Positions 24,371 through 34,140 of a DNA stretch of 64,000 nucleotides are shown one piece after another. The position numbers were made by a program, and so were the translations under genes. Every line of letters begins with the position of its first letter. The first letter of the stretch is position 1. Source of the stretch: Candidatus Anammoxibacter sp. (GTDB taxonomy: Bacteria; Planctomycetota; Brocadiia; Brocadiales; Anammoxibacteraceae); assembly GCA_021777055.1 (NCBI GenBank), contig JAIQZO010000114.1:1-64000 (forward strand). The letters run 5' to 3'. The notes below the pieces were generated by a model, which was not told the DNA's origin, made no database searches, and was given only the letters and a program-made list of their open reading frames with translations.

Positions 24371-26216
24371 TACTATTTCCCTTACCTTTTATGGGTAAAT
24401 CAAGAATAAAAGAGGTACCGTTCCCTAATTCACTCTCCACATTCAAGCCCCCACCACAATCCTTAATAATGCCATAGCAAACCGAAAGCCCTAAGCCCGT
24501 CCCTTTATGTCCTTTTGTGGTAAAAAAAGGATTGAAAATATTCTTTAAATCATTATCTGAAATACCTTCGCCCGTATCTTTTATCCTTATAAAAACCTTT
24601 GAATCACTGGCATCAGTATAAATATAGATTTTCCCGGATTCTGTTGTAATTGCCTCTTCTGCATTTTGAATAATATTTAAAACCACCTGTTTTATCCTGT
24701 CTCCTATACCTCTTATTTTTGGAACATATTGTGAATAATGTTTCTCTATCACAATATTCCTTGTTTTTAATCTTTTATCCATTAGCAAAATCATATCATT
24801 AAGGATCTGATGTACATCTATTTCCTCCTCATGACCTGATGAGGGGCGATAGAAATCCCGCAATTTTACAACTAAATTTGACATCCTGTAACACTCTTTA
24901 ATAGCTAATTCCAGAAGTTCGTTATATTCTTTACTTAAAGATTCACTGCTTTCAATCTGTTCAAGGATACTAGTTACACCAAAGAGCGGGTTATTAAATT
25001 CATGGGCAATGGATCCTGTAAGTTTTCCCAATGCCGTTAACTTTTCAGAATGAATTAAATGTTCGTATGTATTTATTATTTCATCTGCCTCTTTGCGCTC
25101 AGTAATGTCAAAGGCGATTGCCACATAAAGCAGGATTTTTTCTGATTGTGTAGTATGAATACGAACCTCAACAGGGTAACGTGTACCATCTTTTTTTAGA
25201 TTATTGGTCTCAAAATCTACATTTGCAACATCTCCACGCAACAAAGGAGTAACGATCTCTTTAAATCTCGTTATATTATATTCTGGCTGAATATCAAAGA
25301 TTGTTTTAAGTTGTAATTCTTCCATCGTGTACCCAAGGTTTCTTTGCGCACCTTTATTGGCATAAACAAAATAGAATGTATTGGCATCAAAGATATAAGT
25401 CTCGTTATTGGATTCATTTATTATATTAATAAACCGATCTTTCTGTTCCTCAGCTTTCCATTTTTCAATATTACGTTTTTTACTACGGTACGTCACGATA
25501 CCAAGACCCATAAGCCCTAACCCCCATATACCTGCGTGCGTACTAATTACTTTAGTTAATTTATCTTTTATTACGGCTTGATAAGGAGCAAACGGTATGG
25601 AAATCCCCACGCCACCACGAACCTCACCCACCTTATAACCCTGGAAGGCATGACACTTTAAGCAACCAGATTCAGTTAACATGGGGCGCATTAGCCTAAG
25701 ATACTGTTGTTCATTTATATTATCAAACTCCAATACTTCTTTAACGCCACTTTCAAATAATTTAAGCACTTTGCGTTCCCAATTATCCGGCTCATTAATA
25801 GGGTTTAACACTTTTAGGCTTGTTATCTTTCCAGGAACTCCATACAAACCTTCAAAATCATCCGTCATCTGTCTTACCATATATGCAGGATTCATTAATG
25901 TGAGTTTCCTACCGGAAGGTGTCTTGATATTCCGTTCTGGAATATGTGCAAGGTATTTGTTTGGTGGTGTATGTTCAGAGATGGGAACATACACACCTCC
26001 ATGCTTTGTTGCCCAAAGTCTAAAAGCCTGATCCTTATTAAAGCTCAGACGGGCATCATTCTCTGCCAAATCATAAATATGTCCGCGTTCATTAGCTATT
26101 ATCCACCAAGATAGAGCAACTACAATTATAGTCCAAACTAAGGCAGCGAATCCGGCATAGCGATATATTGAAGATATCTTATTCTTCAAGCTAGAATTTA
26201 ATGTATGTTCACCCAT
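24342..26216 (-). CDS. Haem-binding (DUF3365/Tll0287-like) PAS histidine kinase
   Basis: 624 residues from ATG at 26216; a TTG at 26237 is less likely. An N-terminal membrane helix is followed by an extracytoplasmic DUF3365 domain with the c-type haem site SGCLKCH (C185, C188, H189) and GEVRGGVGISIPFAPY. A second membrane helix precedes a PAS domain (about 270-390), HisKA with GSIAHEFNNPLFGV and an HATPase domain with GTGLGLSVCYGIIKDCGG. Tll0287-type haem domains are thought to sense redox or small ligands, so this is a likely redox or gas sensor for the response regulator at 23792. It is transcribed with that gene. Confidence 0.9.
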   Translation of the reverse strand: MGEHTLNSSLKNKISSIYRYAGFAALVWTIIVVALSWWIIANERGHIYDLAENDARLSFNKDQAFRLWATKHGGVYVPISEHTPPNKYLAHIPERNIKTPSGRKLTLMNPAYMVRQMTDDFEGLYGVPGKITSLKVLNPINEPDNWERKVLKLFESGVKEVLEFDNINEQQYLRLMRPMLTESGCLKCHAFQGYKVGEVRGGVGISIPFAPYQAVIKDKLTKVISTHAGIWGLGLMGLGIVTYRSKKRNIEKWKAEEQKDRFINIINESNNETYIFDANTFYFVYANKGAQRNLGYTMEELQLKTIFDIQPEYNITRFKEIVTPLLRGDVANVDFETNNLKKDGTRYPVEVRIHTTQSEKILLYVAIAFDITERKEADEIINTYEHLIHSEKLTALGKLTGSIAHEFNNPLFGVTSILEQIESSESLSKEYNELLELAIKECYRMSNLVVKLRDFYRPSSGHEEEIDVHQILNDMILLMDKRLKTRNIVIEKHYSQYVPKIRGIGDRIKQVVLNIIQNAEEAITTESGKIYIYTDASDSKVFIRIKDTGEGISDNDLKNIFNPFFTTKGHKGTGLGLSVCYGIIKDCGGGLNVESELGNGTSFILDLPIKGKGNSNEKKVHSAN

Positions 26217-26303
26217 AGAAGTTGCTAAAGCAGACAAATTAACACTACAGTTATAACCTTAGATAATTACACCGTACAACCAATCACACATCTACAATTT
26301 TAT

Positions 26304-26987
26304 TCATTTTGATGAAAAAATAAATGTTGTAGCAAAACCACTTCTCCCATCATAATTCCACTCTTTACTATCCTCCCGAAAATGGTGAGCAACCATTCTC
26401 CCCATATTTAGTACATCGTCAAATTCTTTCGCCCATACAGGAAAATGTTTATTAACTATTTGTGTTGGTTTATTATCATCTCCATTCCCGTGTAATATCT
26501 CTAGATCCAATGTTAGATGCTCAGCCACAATAGCCCTTTTCCGCCACATGGATGACTCTACAAATATGGGTAGATACCTTATAGTTGTCCGTTCAGGCGG
26601 AACTTTAGCAAATCCAAACACATGATTCTGAAAGATGTCTAAAAGTGCCTTTTCTATCACACCTGAATCATTATCCCCATTGATATAAAATACTATCCAG
26701 TTCTTCTCAGGTTTTGCAGTCAAATCGGTAATACCTATTACAGTCTGATTCCCCAAATCGATTTCTCCGTATTTCCCTTTTTTTATGTAAAACACACCAC
26801 TAATTTCACATTTTCTATCGTATGTTGGTTCACTTCCAAACAAACATGGACAACCGGGATTGCAGGTACATCCTTCAAAATATTCACCGCTTATGGACCA
26901 ATCCGGATCAGCAAATAAACTACCCATATTGCAAAAAAGTAACACTACAGCAAATAGCATCAACATCTTTTTACATCTAAAAACCAT
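26304..26987 (-). CDS. Exported DUF1326-domain protein
   Basis: 227 residues with AAGGAGG upstream of ATG. A signal peptide (cleavage probably after SLFA) precedes WSISGEYFEGCTCNPGCPCLF, the Cys-rich start of DUF1326, and later IRYLPIFVESSMWRKRAIV. The family has unknown function; the CxC-x3-CxC cluster suggests metal binding. It lies upstream of the haem kinase on the same strand, 90 bp away. Its upstream region (27067-27334) is homologous to that of the NHL-repeat gene at 34697-37258, suggesting shared control. Confidence 0.8.
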   Translation of the reverse strand: MVFRCKKMLMLFAVVLLFCNMGSLFADPDWSISGEYFEGCTCNPGCPCLFGSEPTYDRKCEISGVFYIKKGKYGEIDLGNQTVIGITDLTAKPEKNWIVFYINGDNDSGVIEKALLDIFQNHVFGFAKVPPERTTIRYLPIFVESSMWRKRAIVAEHLTLDLEILHGNGDDNKPTQIVNKHFPVWAKEFDDVLNMGRMVAHHFREDSKEWNYDGRSGFATTFIFSSK

Positions 26988-27899
26988 CTTATACTACCTC
27001 CTTGCAAAATTATCTTCATTGTTTCTTGTTTATTTTAAACTTTTGAAGAACCATAAAGATCCAAACGAATTATACCTTACAATTCAACATGAGTGAGTTG
27101 TCCTCTAGTATTAACATCGTTTGTATTGTAACTTTATGCGCCTGCAATTCTATTTTCGTTTGTTGTATACGCGTAAAACACTCCAATAACATTCTAACAC
27201 ATTAACAGTGGATAACGGTAGCGAAGTTGAAGTTACGACTTATAATATAATACTCATAATAAAATAATAGGAGTGGTTATAGATACTCAAATATTGTAAC
27301 ATTCAAATATAAACACTTACAAATAACCGACTTGAAAGTGGCGAAGTTTTATAGTATTACTTTATTAAAACCTCTTTTTTTAAAAGATTTTGTGGTTTTT
27401 ATTGAATAGAGAATACAGGAGTCAGAAGTCAGAATAATAGAAAACATAATTCAGAAAGTGAATACAAATTTCCAATTAATAATTCTACTGTAAAACAAAC
27501 AGAAATCTATGCTTTATTCTGAATTCTGTATTCTCTATTTTGGTTGCAGCTTCGCCATGTTATGTAATAAATACCAAAACAATTAACCGTACTCAGAGCT
27601 GTCTGGTTATGTCTTTGCATAACTTGACAACATTTTTCCGGGATTTGTACCCCAGGAAACATTCCTTTGCCATTATCGGGTAAATTTATAGAAAACAAAA
27701 ATGTAATTACGTTTACTTTTCATTTGATTATAAATTAAGCAACTTCCCAGTAAAAACATAACTTATCTGTATAAAAAATTTACGACAAATTGTTGTGCTG
27801 TATAAATACTTGGCATTAAACAGCCCAATTTTAACGGGAAAGTTGTCGATTAATCCTCTGGAATCAATTTGAACTTAGGTAAATTGAAAGGTGACTTTG
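26988..27899. other. Divergent intergenic region with duplicated regulatory sequence
   Basis: This gap separates the DUF1326 gene (minus) from the hybrid kinase (plus). Two blocks, 27067-27138 and 27251-27334, match blocks upstream of the NHL gene (37328-37399 and 37540-37632). The dispersed repeat at 27486-27558 also lies here. No credible gene is seen; a 63-codon frame at 27507-27698 overlaps the repeat. Confidence 0.6.
27067..27334 (-). promoter_or_regulatory. Upstream region shared with the NHL-repeat gene
   Basis: Reading towards the DUF1326 gene, CAAGT..GTTATTTGTAAGTGTTTATATTTGAATGTTACAATAT-like sequence, then CATAAAGTTACAATACAAAC and GAATTGTAAGGTATAATTC, recur in the same order upstream of the NHL gene at 37328-37632. 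Order and approximate spacing are kept while the intervening bases differ. I infer a conserved promoter or leader, possibly with a regulator site. Confidence 0.55.
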
Positions 27900-30800
27900 A
27901 TGACTATTAGAAAGAGCATGTTTGTTGTTTTTGCAACATTGTTTGCGTTTTTTTTCTTAATGATTGTTTTGGTAAGTCTGCTTTTGGATCAGCATAGCAA
28001 AATATTGCAAATGCAGGTAAGACAGTATAACTCAGACAAGCTTGCTGATGAATTACGCCAGACTTCTGATGACTTGACCCGTATGGCACTAACATACGTA
28101 GTTACGGGTAATCCCACATATGAGAAATATTTTCTCAATATTTTGGAAATTCGAAATGGTGAGCTACCCAGTCCAACAAATTATGATGGCATTTATTGGG
28201 ATGATATAATTGCCAAACAAAAAGAGATCTTGCAGGACAGGATAAGAAAAAGCATGTTTTCAATGATGAAGAAGCTGAGCTTTTCTCAGCAGGAATTAGA
28301 TAAACTTTCAGAGGTAAAAAGACAATCCGATGACCTTGTTAATATGGAAATAGTTGCCATGGCTGCAGTAAAAGGCAAGTTCAAGGATAAGGATGGTACG
28401 TTTTCAATAACAGGTAAGCCTGATATGGAGCTGGCTCGCCGCTTGGTTTTTGGAGAAGACTATCACATAGCGAAGAGTAATATAATGCAGACAATTAGTG
28501 AGTTTATTCAGATGTTGCATATTAGGATGGTAAACGAGCGTAACAATATCAATCGGATACAAACGCATATTATGCTTGTGGCGATTCTACTTACATTTGG
28601 GGTTTTCATTTTTTCCGTTCTTGCTTTCATTGTTTTTAAAAAGCGGATTCTTGATTCGCTTAAAAGCATGAGGGATGGAGCCCTGCAAGTGCGAAGCGGA
28701 GATTATTCCAAGCGAGTAGACATTGCATGCCGAAACGAAATAGGCTTATTGGCCAAGGATTTTAACGCAATTGTCTCGGATATTGAAAATCAGAACAGAT
28801 TGAATACTGGATTACATAAACTGAGCACAAGTATGCATGGCGAACAGGATATATCAAAACTGGGTAATAATATAATCAGATCCATTGTTACTTTTCTCAA
28901 CTTGCCGTTGGGGGCGGTTTATGTCTTGAATTCCGACAATTTGCTTCAGCGTGTAAGCAGTTATGGTTATCCTGAAGGAAAGGATATTTCAGAATCATTT
29001 GCACTTGGATCTGGTCTGGTAGGCCAGGCTGCATCTCAGAGAGAACCGATCATAATAGATAGTATCCCTGAATACGCACGAATTACATTTGGTTTTGGAG
29101 AAGCTGCACCGAACAGTATACTTGTTTTTCCCTTAATTAATGATGATCAGGTTGTGGGTGTTTTGGAGCTAGGATCATTTGATAATTTTTCGTCGAACCA
29201 ACTTGATTGGATCAAGAAATCAGAAAGCACCGTTGCATTAGTTATCAGTTTCTGTTTGTCTATTGAGAGGCGCAAGCGAGTAGAAACGGAGCTTATAAAA
29301 TTGTCAAGTGCAGTTGAACAAAGTCCCGCAGCAGTTGTAATTACTGACAGTGCGGGAAACATTGAGTATGTCAATTCCAGGTTTGCTGAATTAACGGGCT
29401 ACTCCATAGAAGAGGCTCTTGGATCAAATCCAAGAATCTTAAAATCAGGTAAAATCCCATCAGATGTATACGAAGAGTTATGGAAGACAATTTCTTCCGG
29501 TAACGAATGGCATGGGGAGTTTTGTAATAAGAAGAAAAATGGAGAACTTTTCTGGGAATATGGTTTTATTTCGCCTGTCAGGGATAATAGGGGTGTTATT
29601 AACAATTTCATTGCTATAAAAGAAGACATAACAGAACGTAAGAGAGCTGAAAATCGTCTTAAAGCCCAGCATACTGTGACGCAAGTATTGGCAGAATCTA
29701 CTACAATTACAGAGGCTTCTTCTGAAATTCTTAAAGCTATATGCAGGGCGCTTGAATGGGAACTTGGTGAAATCTGGATATTCGATTTTCAAAACAGCGT
29801 GTTAAAATGCTCTGAAATCTGGCATACTCCATCTGTAGAGGTATCATCATTTGTAAATATCACAAGACAAACTACTTTTTCCTCTGGTATTGGTTTACCT
29901 GGGCGTGTTTTATCCAGTGTTCAACCAATCTGGATTGAAGATGTTGTCCATGATTTAAATTTTCCACGAGCAAAGATTGCATCCGAAGTGGGATTGCACG
30001 GAGCATTTGGTTTTCCCATACTTAGCGGAAGTGAAGTCCTGGGAACAATCTCATTCTATAGTCATGAGATAAGAAAGCCGGATAAGGATCTGCTTGATAT
30101 GATGACAGCTATCGGTAGCCAGATCGGTATCTTTATAAGGCGCAAGCAGGCAGAAGAGGGGCTAAAAATCGCAAAACAGGTGGCAGATGATGCCAACACA
30201 GCAAAAAGCGATTTTCTTGCAAGGATGAGCCATGAAATAAGAACGCCAATGAATGCAATTATCGGAATGAGTCAGCTTGCTCTAATGACAGAGCTTACCC
30301 CAAAACAGCATGATTATATAGGCAAGGTCGAATATTCCGCACATGCTCTCTTAGGCATCATCAATGATATCCTTGATTTCTCCAAGATTGAAGCGGGGAA
30401 GATGAGTATAGAGTCTGTTGATTTTAACTTGAAAGATGTTTTGGAAGGTGTTTCTGATCTCGTTACATTAAAAGCAGAAGAAAAGGGCCTGAAGATACTG
30501 TTTTCAATAGAAGATGATGTCCCTATCTCATTAATTGGTGACCCTTTGAGGCTTGGACAGGTTCTTACCAACTTGACAAACAACGCAGTGAAATTTACAG
30601 AGAGAGGGGAAATTATTGTATCTGTTAATGACGTTAACATCGACGGGGAAGAAGTTAGGCTCCGGTTCTCTGTTAAGGATACTGGCCTGGGGTTGAGTGA
30701 AGAACAGATAGGGAAGTTGTTTCAATCCTTTTCTCAGGCAGACGGGTCGACGACAAGAAAATATGGAGGCACTGGCCTTGGTTTAGCTATTTGTAAGCGA

Positions 30801-32018
30801 TTAGTGGAATTGATGAGAGGGGAGATTTGGATTGAAAGTCAACCGGGCAAAGGAAGCACCTTTATTTTTACTTCCAGGTTTAGAAAACAGGTAAAAGAGA
30901 AAAAGAGAATAATAGAAGCCACAATAGACAGTACGGGTATGATAAAAAAAATCAGCGGCTCTAAAGTACTTTTGGCTGATGACAATGAAATCAATCAACA
31001 GGTTACAAAAGAGTTTCTGGAAAAGGCCGGTTTAATAGTTACTATAGCAAATAATGGTAAAGAGGTAATTGAAAAGGTTGCGCAAGCAGAGTTTGATCTT
31101 GTTTTAATGGATGTGCAGATGCCAAAGATGGGTGGATTTGAAGCCACTGGATGTATCAGGAGAAGTCCACGTTTTAGTAATTTACCAATAGTAGCAATTA
31201 CAGCTCAAGCAATGATTGGTGATCGTGAAAAGTGTATTGAGGCAGGAATGGACGATTACATCACAAAACCGATTGATATAAATGAACTTTTTTCTGCACT
31301 GGCAAAATGGATAAAACCAAAAGAACGTGAGATTACAGACACTAACACAGGGAAAAAGAACTTTCAGGCAGATGAAAAGCAAAGTGACGAGGCCCATTTA
31401 CTAACTCTTCCTGGGATTGACGTAGAATCCGGATATAGAAGGGTTGGAGGAAACATGAAACTTTATAAAAAGCTGTTAATAAAATTCAGGAACGACTATT
31501 CAAATTCTTTTTATGAGATAAAAGCCGCGCTTAATAATGATAACCTGGAAGAAGCTGAAAGATCTGCACATAATATAAAGGGGGTTGTAGGAACTCTTGG
31601 TGTCAATAAGCTGTATAAAATTGCCGGAGACCTTGAGGCCGTTATCAGAAAGCAGGAAACAGGAGAGTATGATATTATGCTTGAAAAATATTCAAAAGAG
31701 CTGAACAATGTACTAAATGCTTTAAAAGATCTGGAACCTGAAGAAGATAGAGATAAGAATAAAGAGGTAAGTGATACCCATACCGTATCACCAAAAGAAC
31801 TCATTGAATTATTGGAAGGGCTGATCCCTCACATAAAAACCCGGAAACCAAGAAAATGCGCACCGGTGATAGAACAGATATCAAAACTATTGTGGCCCTA
31901 TCATCTAGAAGAAAAAGAGAAAGAACTAATTAAATTAATAGGAAGATATAAATTTAGAGAAGCAGAAACAGTTGCAGAATCAATAATAAGCAAATTGAAA
32001 AATTTACATAAGGGATGA
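27900..32018 (+). CDS. Hybrid sensor histidine kinase (HAMP-GAF-PAS-GAF-HK-REC-HPt)
   Basis: 1,372 residues from ATG at 27900 (AAGGTGA upstream); GTG 27891 is an alternative. Order: membrane helix about 8-30, an extracytoplasmic helical sensor region to about 220, second helix about 225-250, HAMP to about 300, GAF about 310-450, PAS about 460-580 (AVVITDSAGNIEYVN), GAF about 600-745, HisKA FLARMSHEIRTPMNAI, HATPase with DTGLGLSEEQIG and GGTGLGLAICKRLVE, REC with VLLADDNEINQQ and LVLMDVQMPKMGG, then HPt with SAHNIKGVVGTLG. A C-terminal 90-residue helical tail follows. The gene heads a plus-strand cluster with a RsbU-type phosphatase, a RsbW-type kinase and a STAS protein, and probably feeds phosphate to the receiver of the phosphatase. 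Confidence 0.93.
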   Translation: MTIRKSMFVVFATLFAFFFLMIVLVSLLLDQHSKILQMQVRQYNSDKLADELRQTSDDLTRMALTYVVTGNPTYEKYFLNILEIRNGELPSPTNYDGIYWDDIIAKQKEILQDRIRKSMFSMMKKLSFSQQELDKLSEVKRQSDDLVNMEIVAMAAVKGKFKDKDGTFSITGKPDMELARRLVFGEDYHIAKSNIMQTISEFIQMLHIRMVNERNNINRIQTHIMLVAILLTFGVFIFSVLAFIVFKKRILDSLKSMRDGALQVRSGDYSKRVDIACRNEIGLLAKDFNAIVSDIENQNRLNTGLHKLSTSMHGEQDISKLGNNIIRSIVTFLNLPLGAVYVLNSDNLLQRVSSYGYPEGKDISESFALGSGLVGQAASQREPIIIDSIPEYARITFGFGEAAPNSILVFPLINDDQVVGVLELGSFDNFSSNQLDWIKKSESTVALVISFCLSIERRKRVETELIKLSSAVEQSPAAVVITDSAGNIEYVNSRFAELTGYSIEEALGSNPRILKSGKIPSDVYEELWKTISSGNEWHGEFCNKKKNGELFWEYGFISPVRDNRGVINNFIAIKEDITERKRAENRLKAQHTVTQVLAESTTITEASSEILKAICRALEWELGEIWIFDFQNSVLKCSEIWHTPSVEVSSFVNITRQTTFSSGIGLPGRVLSSVQPIWIEDVVHDLNFPRAKIASEVGLHGAFGFPILSGSEVLGTISFYSHEIRKPDKDLLDMMTAIGSQIGIFIRRKQAEEGLKIAKQVADDANTAKSDFLARMSHEIRTPMNAIIGMSQLALMTELTPKQHDYIGKVEYSAHALLGIINDILDFSKIEAGKMSIESVDFNLKDVLEGVSDLVTLKAEEKGLKILFSIEDDVPISLIGDPLRLGQVLTNLTNNAVKFTERGEIIVSVNDVNIDGEEVRLRFSVKDTGLGLSEEQIGKLFQSFSQADGSTTRKYGGTGLGLAICKRLVELMRGEIWIESQPGKGSTFIFTSRFRKQVKEKKRIIEATIDSTGMIKKISGSKVLLADDNEINQQVTKEFLEKAGLIVTIANNGKEVIEKVAQAEFDLVLMDVQMPKMGGFEATGCIRRSPRFSNLPIVAITAQAMIGDREKCIEAGMDDYITKPIDINELFSALAKWIKPKEREITDTNTGKKNFQADEKQSDEAHLLTLPGIDVESGYRRVGGNMKLYKKLLIKFRNDYSNSFYEIKAALNNDNLEEAERSAHNIKGVVGTLGVNKLYKIAGDLEAVIRKQETGEYDIMLEKYSKELNNVLNALKDLEPEEDRDKNKEVSDTHTVSPKELIELLEGLIPHIKTRKPRKCAPVIEQISKLLWPYHLEEKEKELIKLIGRYKFREAETVAESIISKLKNLHKG

Positions 32019-32079
32019 GTATATTATTGCCAACGCAATTTCTACTATCCTAAAAATTTAAATTTATGGAAAGGTAAGA

Positions 32080-33294
32080 ATGAAAGAACTATCTAACTGT
32101 ACAGTACTTGTGGTAGATGACGCTGAATCAAATATTGATGTCTTAGTCTCAGTTCTAGATAGCGAATATGAAGTCTGCGTCGCAATGGATGGAGAGAGTG
32201 CAATAGAAGCCGTTAACTTAGATCCACCTGACTTGATTCTTTTGGATATTGCGATGCCTGGAATGAATGGTTACGAAGTTTGCCAGAGGATTAAGAGTGA
32301 ACCAGAGACAAGCAAGATTCCAATAATATTTATTACTTCAATGGATGAAATAGATAATAAGACCAAGGGTTTTGAATCAGGAGCGGTGGATTATATTACT
32401 AAACCTTTTGAGGCAATGGAAGTCAAAGCCAGAGTAAAAACACACCTATCTTTAACGCTTGCAAGAAGAGAGCTTGCAAATCAAAATATAATTCTTGAAG
32501 AGGAGGTGCGGATCAGGACCGAAGCATTAAGAAAGAGCATTGCGGAAAGAGAAAGGATGGAAAGTGAACTCAGAATTGCCCATGATATTCAGATGGGTAT
32601 CATGCCTGCTGATTTTCCTCCTTTTCCGGATAAACCTGAAATTGATATTTATGCAATACTGAAACCAGCTAGAGAAGTTGGCGGTGACTTTTACGATTTT
32701 TTCTTTATCAACCCAGAACGGTTATGTATAGTTGTTGGTGATATATCCGGCAAGGGGGTTCCTGCTGCGCTGTTTATGTCTATGGTAATAACCCAAATCA
32801 GATCAATTGCCAAAGTAATTGATGAACCTGATTTAATACTTAATAACGTTAACAAAGAAATCACATATGGAAATGATTCATGTACTTTTGTTACGGTTTT
32901 TCTTGGTATTTTGAACATCAAGACAGGTGAACTTGCCTATACAAATGCAGGCCATAACGCCCCTTTAATAATTAGCAGGGAAAAAGGTGTAATGCTGTTG
33001 AATGATTCGAGGTATCCAGCCATCGGAATGGATGATGATTTTTCTTTCGGCATGAAGACGATCATGTTACAAGCCCTTGATATGATATGTATATATACTG
33101 ATGGAGTAACGGAAGCCTTTAACGAAAGAAGACAGATGTTTTCAGAAGAACGGCTTATAGAAGAAGTTTTAGAACTCAGAGAATATACCACAAGTAAACT
33201 TGTAGAGGGAGTGTTTCATAAGGTACAATCCTTTTCAGGAAAGATGCCTCAGGCTGATGATATTACGATTCTTAATGTACAGTATTTACCATAA
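32080..33294 (+). CDS. Response regulator with PP2C/SpoIIE (RsbU-type) phosphatase
   Basis: 404 residues. The receiver domain (VLVVDDAESN; phospho-acceptor Asp in LILLDIAMPGMNGYEV; YITKPFEAMEV) is linked by a coiled coil to a SpoIIE/PP2C phosphatase domain starting IAHDIQMGIMP. Metal-binding acidic motifs VGGDFYDFF, GDISGKGVPAALFM and DGVTEAFN are present. RsbU-like enzymes dephosphorylate STAS antagonists; the STAS gene at 33758 is the natural substrate. Phosphorylation of its receiver, presumably by the hybrid kinase just upstream, would set activity. A decayed copy of the receiver half follows the STAS gene. Confidence 0.93.
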   Translation: MKELSNCTVLVVDDAESNIDVLVSVLDSEYEVCVAMDGESAIEAVNLDPPDLILLDIAMPGMNGYEVCQRIKSEPETSKIPIIFITSMDEIDNKTKGFESGAVDYITKPFEAMEVKARVKTHLSLTLARRELANQNIILEEEVRIRTEALRKSIAERERMESELRIAHDIQMGIMPADFPPFPDKPEIDIYAILKPAREVGGDFYDFFFINPERLCIVVGDISGKGVPAALFMSMVITQIRSIAKVIDEPDLILNNVNKEITYGNDSCTFVTVFLGILNIKTGELAYTNAGHNAPLIISREKGVMLLNDSRYPAIGMDDDFSFGMKTIMLQALDMICIYTDGVTEAFNERRQMFSEERLIEEVLELREYTTSKLVEGVFHKVQSFSGKMPQADDITILNVQYLP

Positions 33295-33312
33295 ATAAAA
33301 ATAAGATCAAAT

Positions 33313-33741
33313 ATGAAAACTATTTCTAAACAGCTTGTTTTAAAAAATGCTATTTCAGAGATGCGAGTATTGTCAAACACAGTTAAGGAGTTCTGTGAAG
33401 AGAACCGCATTTCCTGTGATGTTACTCATGACATACATCTAGCACTTGAAGAAATATTTTCAAATATAGTGTTTTATGGTTTTGACGATCAAGATGAGCA
33501 CCAGATTGTGATTAGTTTCGCCATTAGGAACAATACACTTGTTTTTGTAATTAAGGATGATGGCATACCTTTTAATCCGCTGAAAAATAAAACACCTGAA
33601 CTAGAAATACCGATAGAAGAAAGGGAGATAGGTGGGATGGGTATTCATATTGTCCGCCGATTGATGGACGAAATAGAATACATCAGAAAACAGAATAAGA
33701 ATATCCTTGTAATTAAAAAGAATAATATTTTAACATTATAG
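33313..33741 (+). CDS. RsbW-type anti-sigma/switch kinase (HATPase)
   Basis: 142 residues. It shows the compact GHKL ATPase fold of RsbW/SpoIIAB: DIHLALEEIFSNIVFYGF (N box with the Mg-binding Asn), VIKDDGIPFNP (G1) and EREIGGMGIHIVRRLMDEIEY (G2). Such kinases phosphorylate STAS antagonists and bind partner sigma factors or other targets. It follows the phosphatase by 18 bp and precedes the STAS gene by 16 bp, so all three form one unit. No sigma factor gene is nearby, so the output partner is unknown. Confidence 0.9.
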   Translation: MKTISKQLVLKNAISEMRVLSNTVKEFCEENRISCDVTHDIHLALEEIFSNIVFYGFDDQDEHQIVISFAIRNNTLVFVIKDDGIPFNPLKNKTPELEIPIEEREIGGMGIHIVRRLMDEIEYIRKQNKNILVIKKNNILTL

Positions 33742-33757
33742 AGCATGGAGGAGAAAT

Positions 33758-34135
33758 ATGCCACTTAAGGTTACTTCAAGGGAAAAGTCAATGGGGGTTT
33801 TTATTGTATCACCTGAAGGTTCACTTGATACAGACACATATCTTATTCTGGAGGAAAAGGTTGACGTACTTCTTGATACAAATCCCGGTATGATTATATT
33901 TGATTTGGAAAAGCTTGACTACATAAGCAGTATGGGAGTACGGGTGATTGCCAAAGCGAAAAAGGTCCTTAAAAAAAGTGGAGGCAAAGTTTTGCTGCTC
34001 AATCTCCAGCCCCAGATTAGGAAAGTGTTTGAGATTATAAAAGCACTGCCCTCCGAACAACTATTTGCAAGTGTTGAGGAGATGGACGACTATCTGTATA
34101 ACATGCAAAAAAAGAACTCAGGAGTGTGGGAGTAA
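33758..34135 (+). CDS. STAS-domain anti-sigma-factor antagonist
   Basis: 125 residues, with GGAGGAG before the ATG. The STAS fold is shown by IVSPEGSLDTDTYLILEEKV and by IIFDLEKLDYISSMGVRVIAKAKKVL, in which the SS before MG is the site phosphorylated by RsbW-type kinases, then GGKVLLLNLQPQIRKVFEI. It completes the phosphatase/kinase/antagonist switch. The three-gene module with the upstream hybrid kinase suggests a signal relay from membrane sensor to an unidentified anti-sigma or effector. Confidence 0.92.
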   Translation: MPLKVTSREKSMGVFIVSPEGSLDTDTYLILEEKVDVLLDTNPGMIIFDLEKLDYISSMGVRVIAKAKKVLKKSGGKVLLLNLQPQIRKVFEIIKALPSEQLFASVEEMDDYLYNMQKKNSGVWE

Positions 34136-34140
34136 GACCA

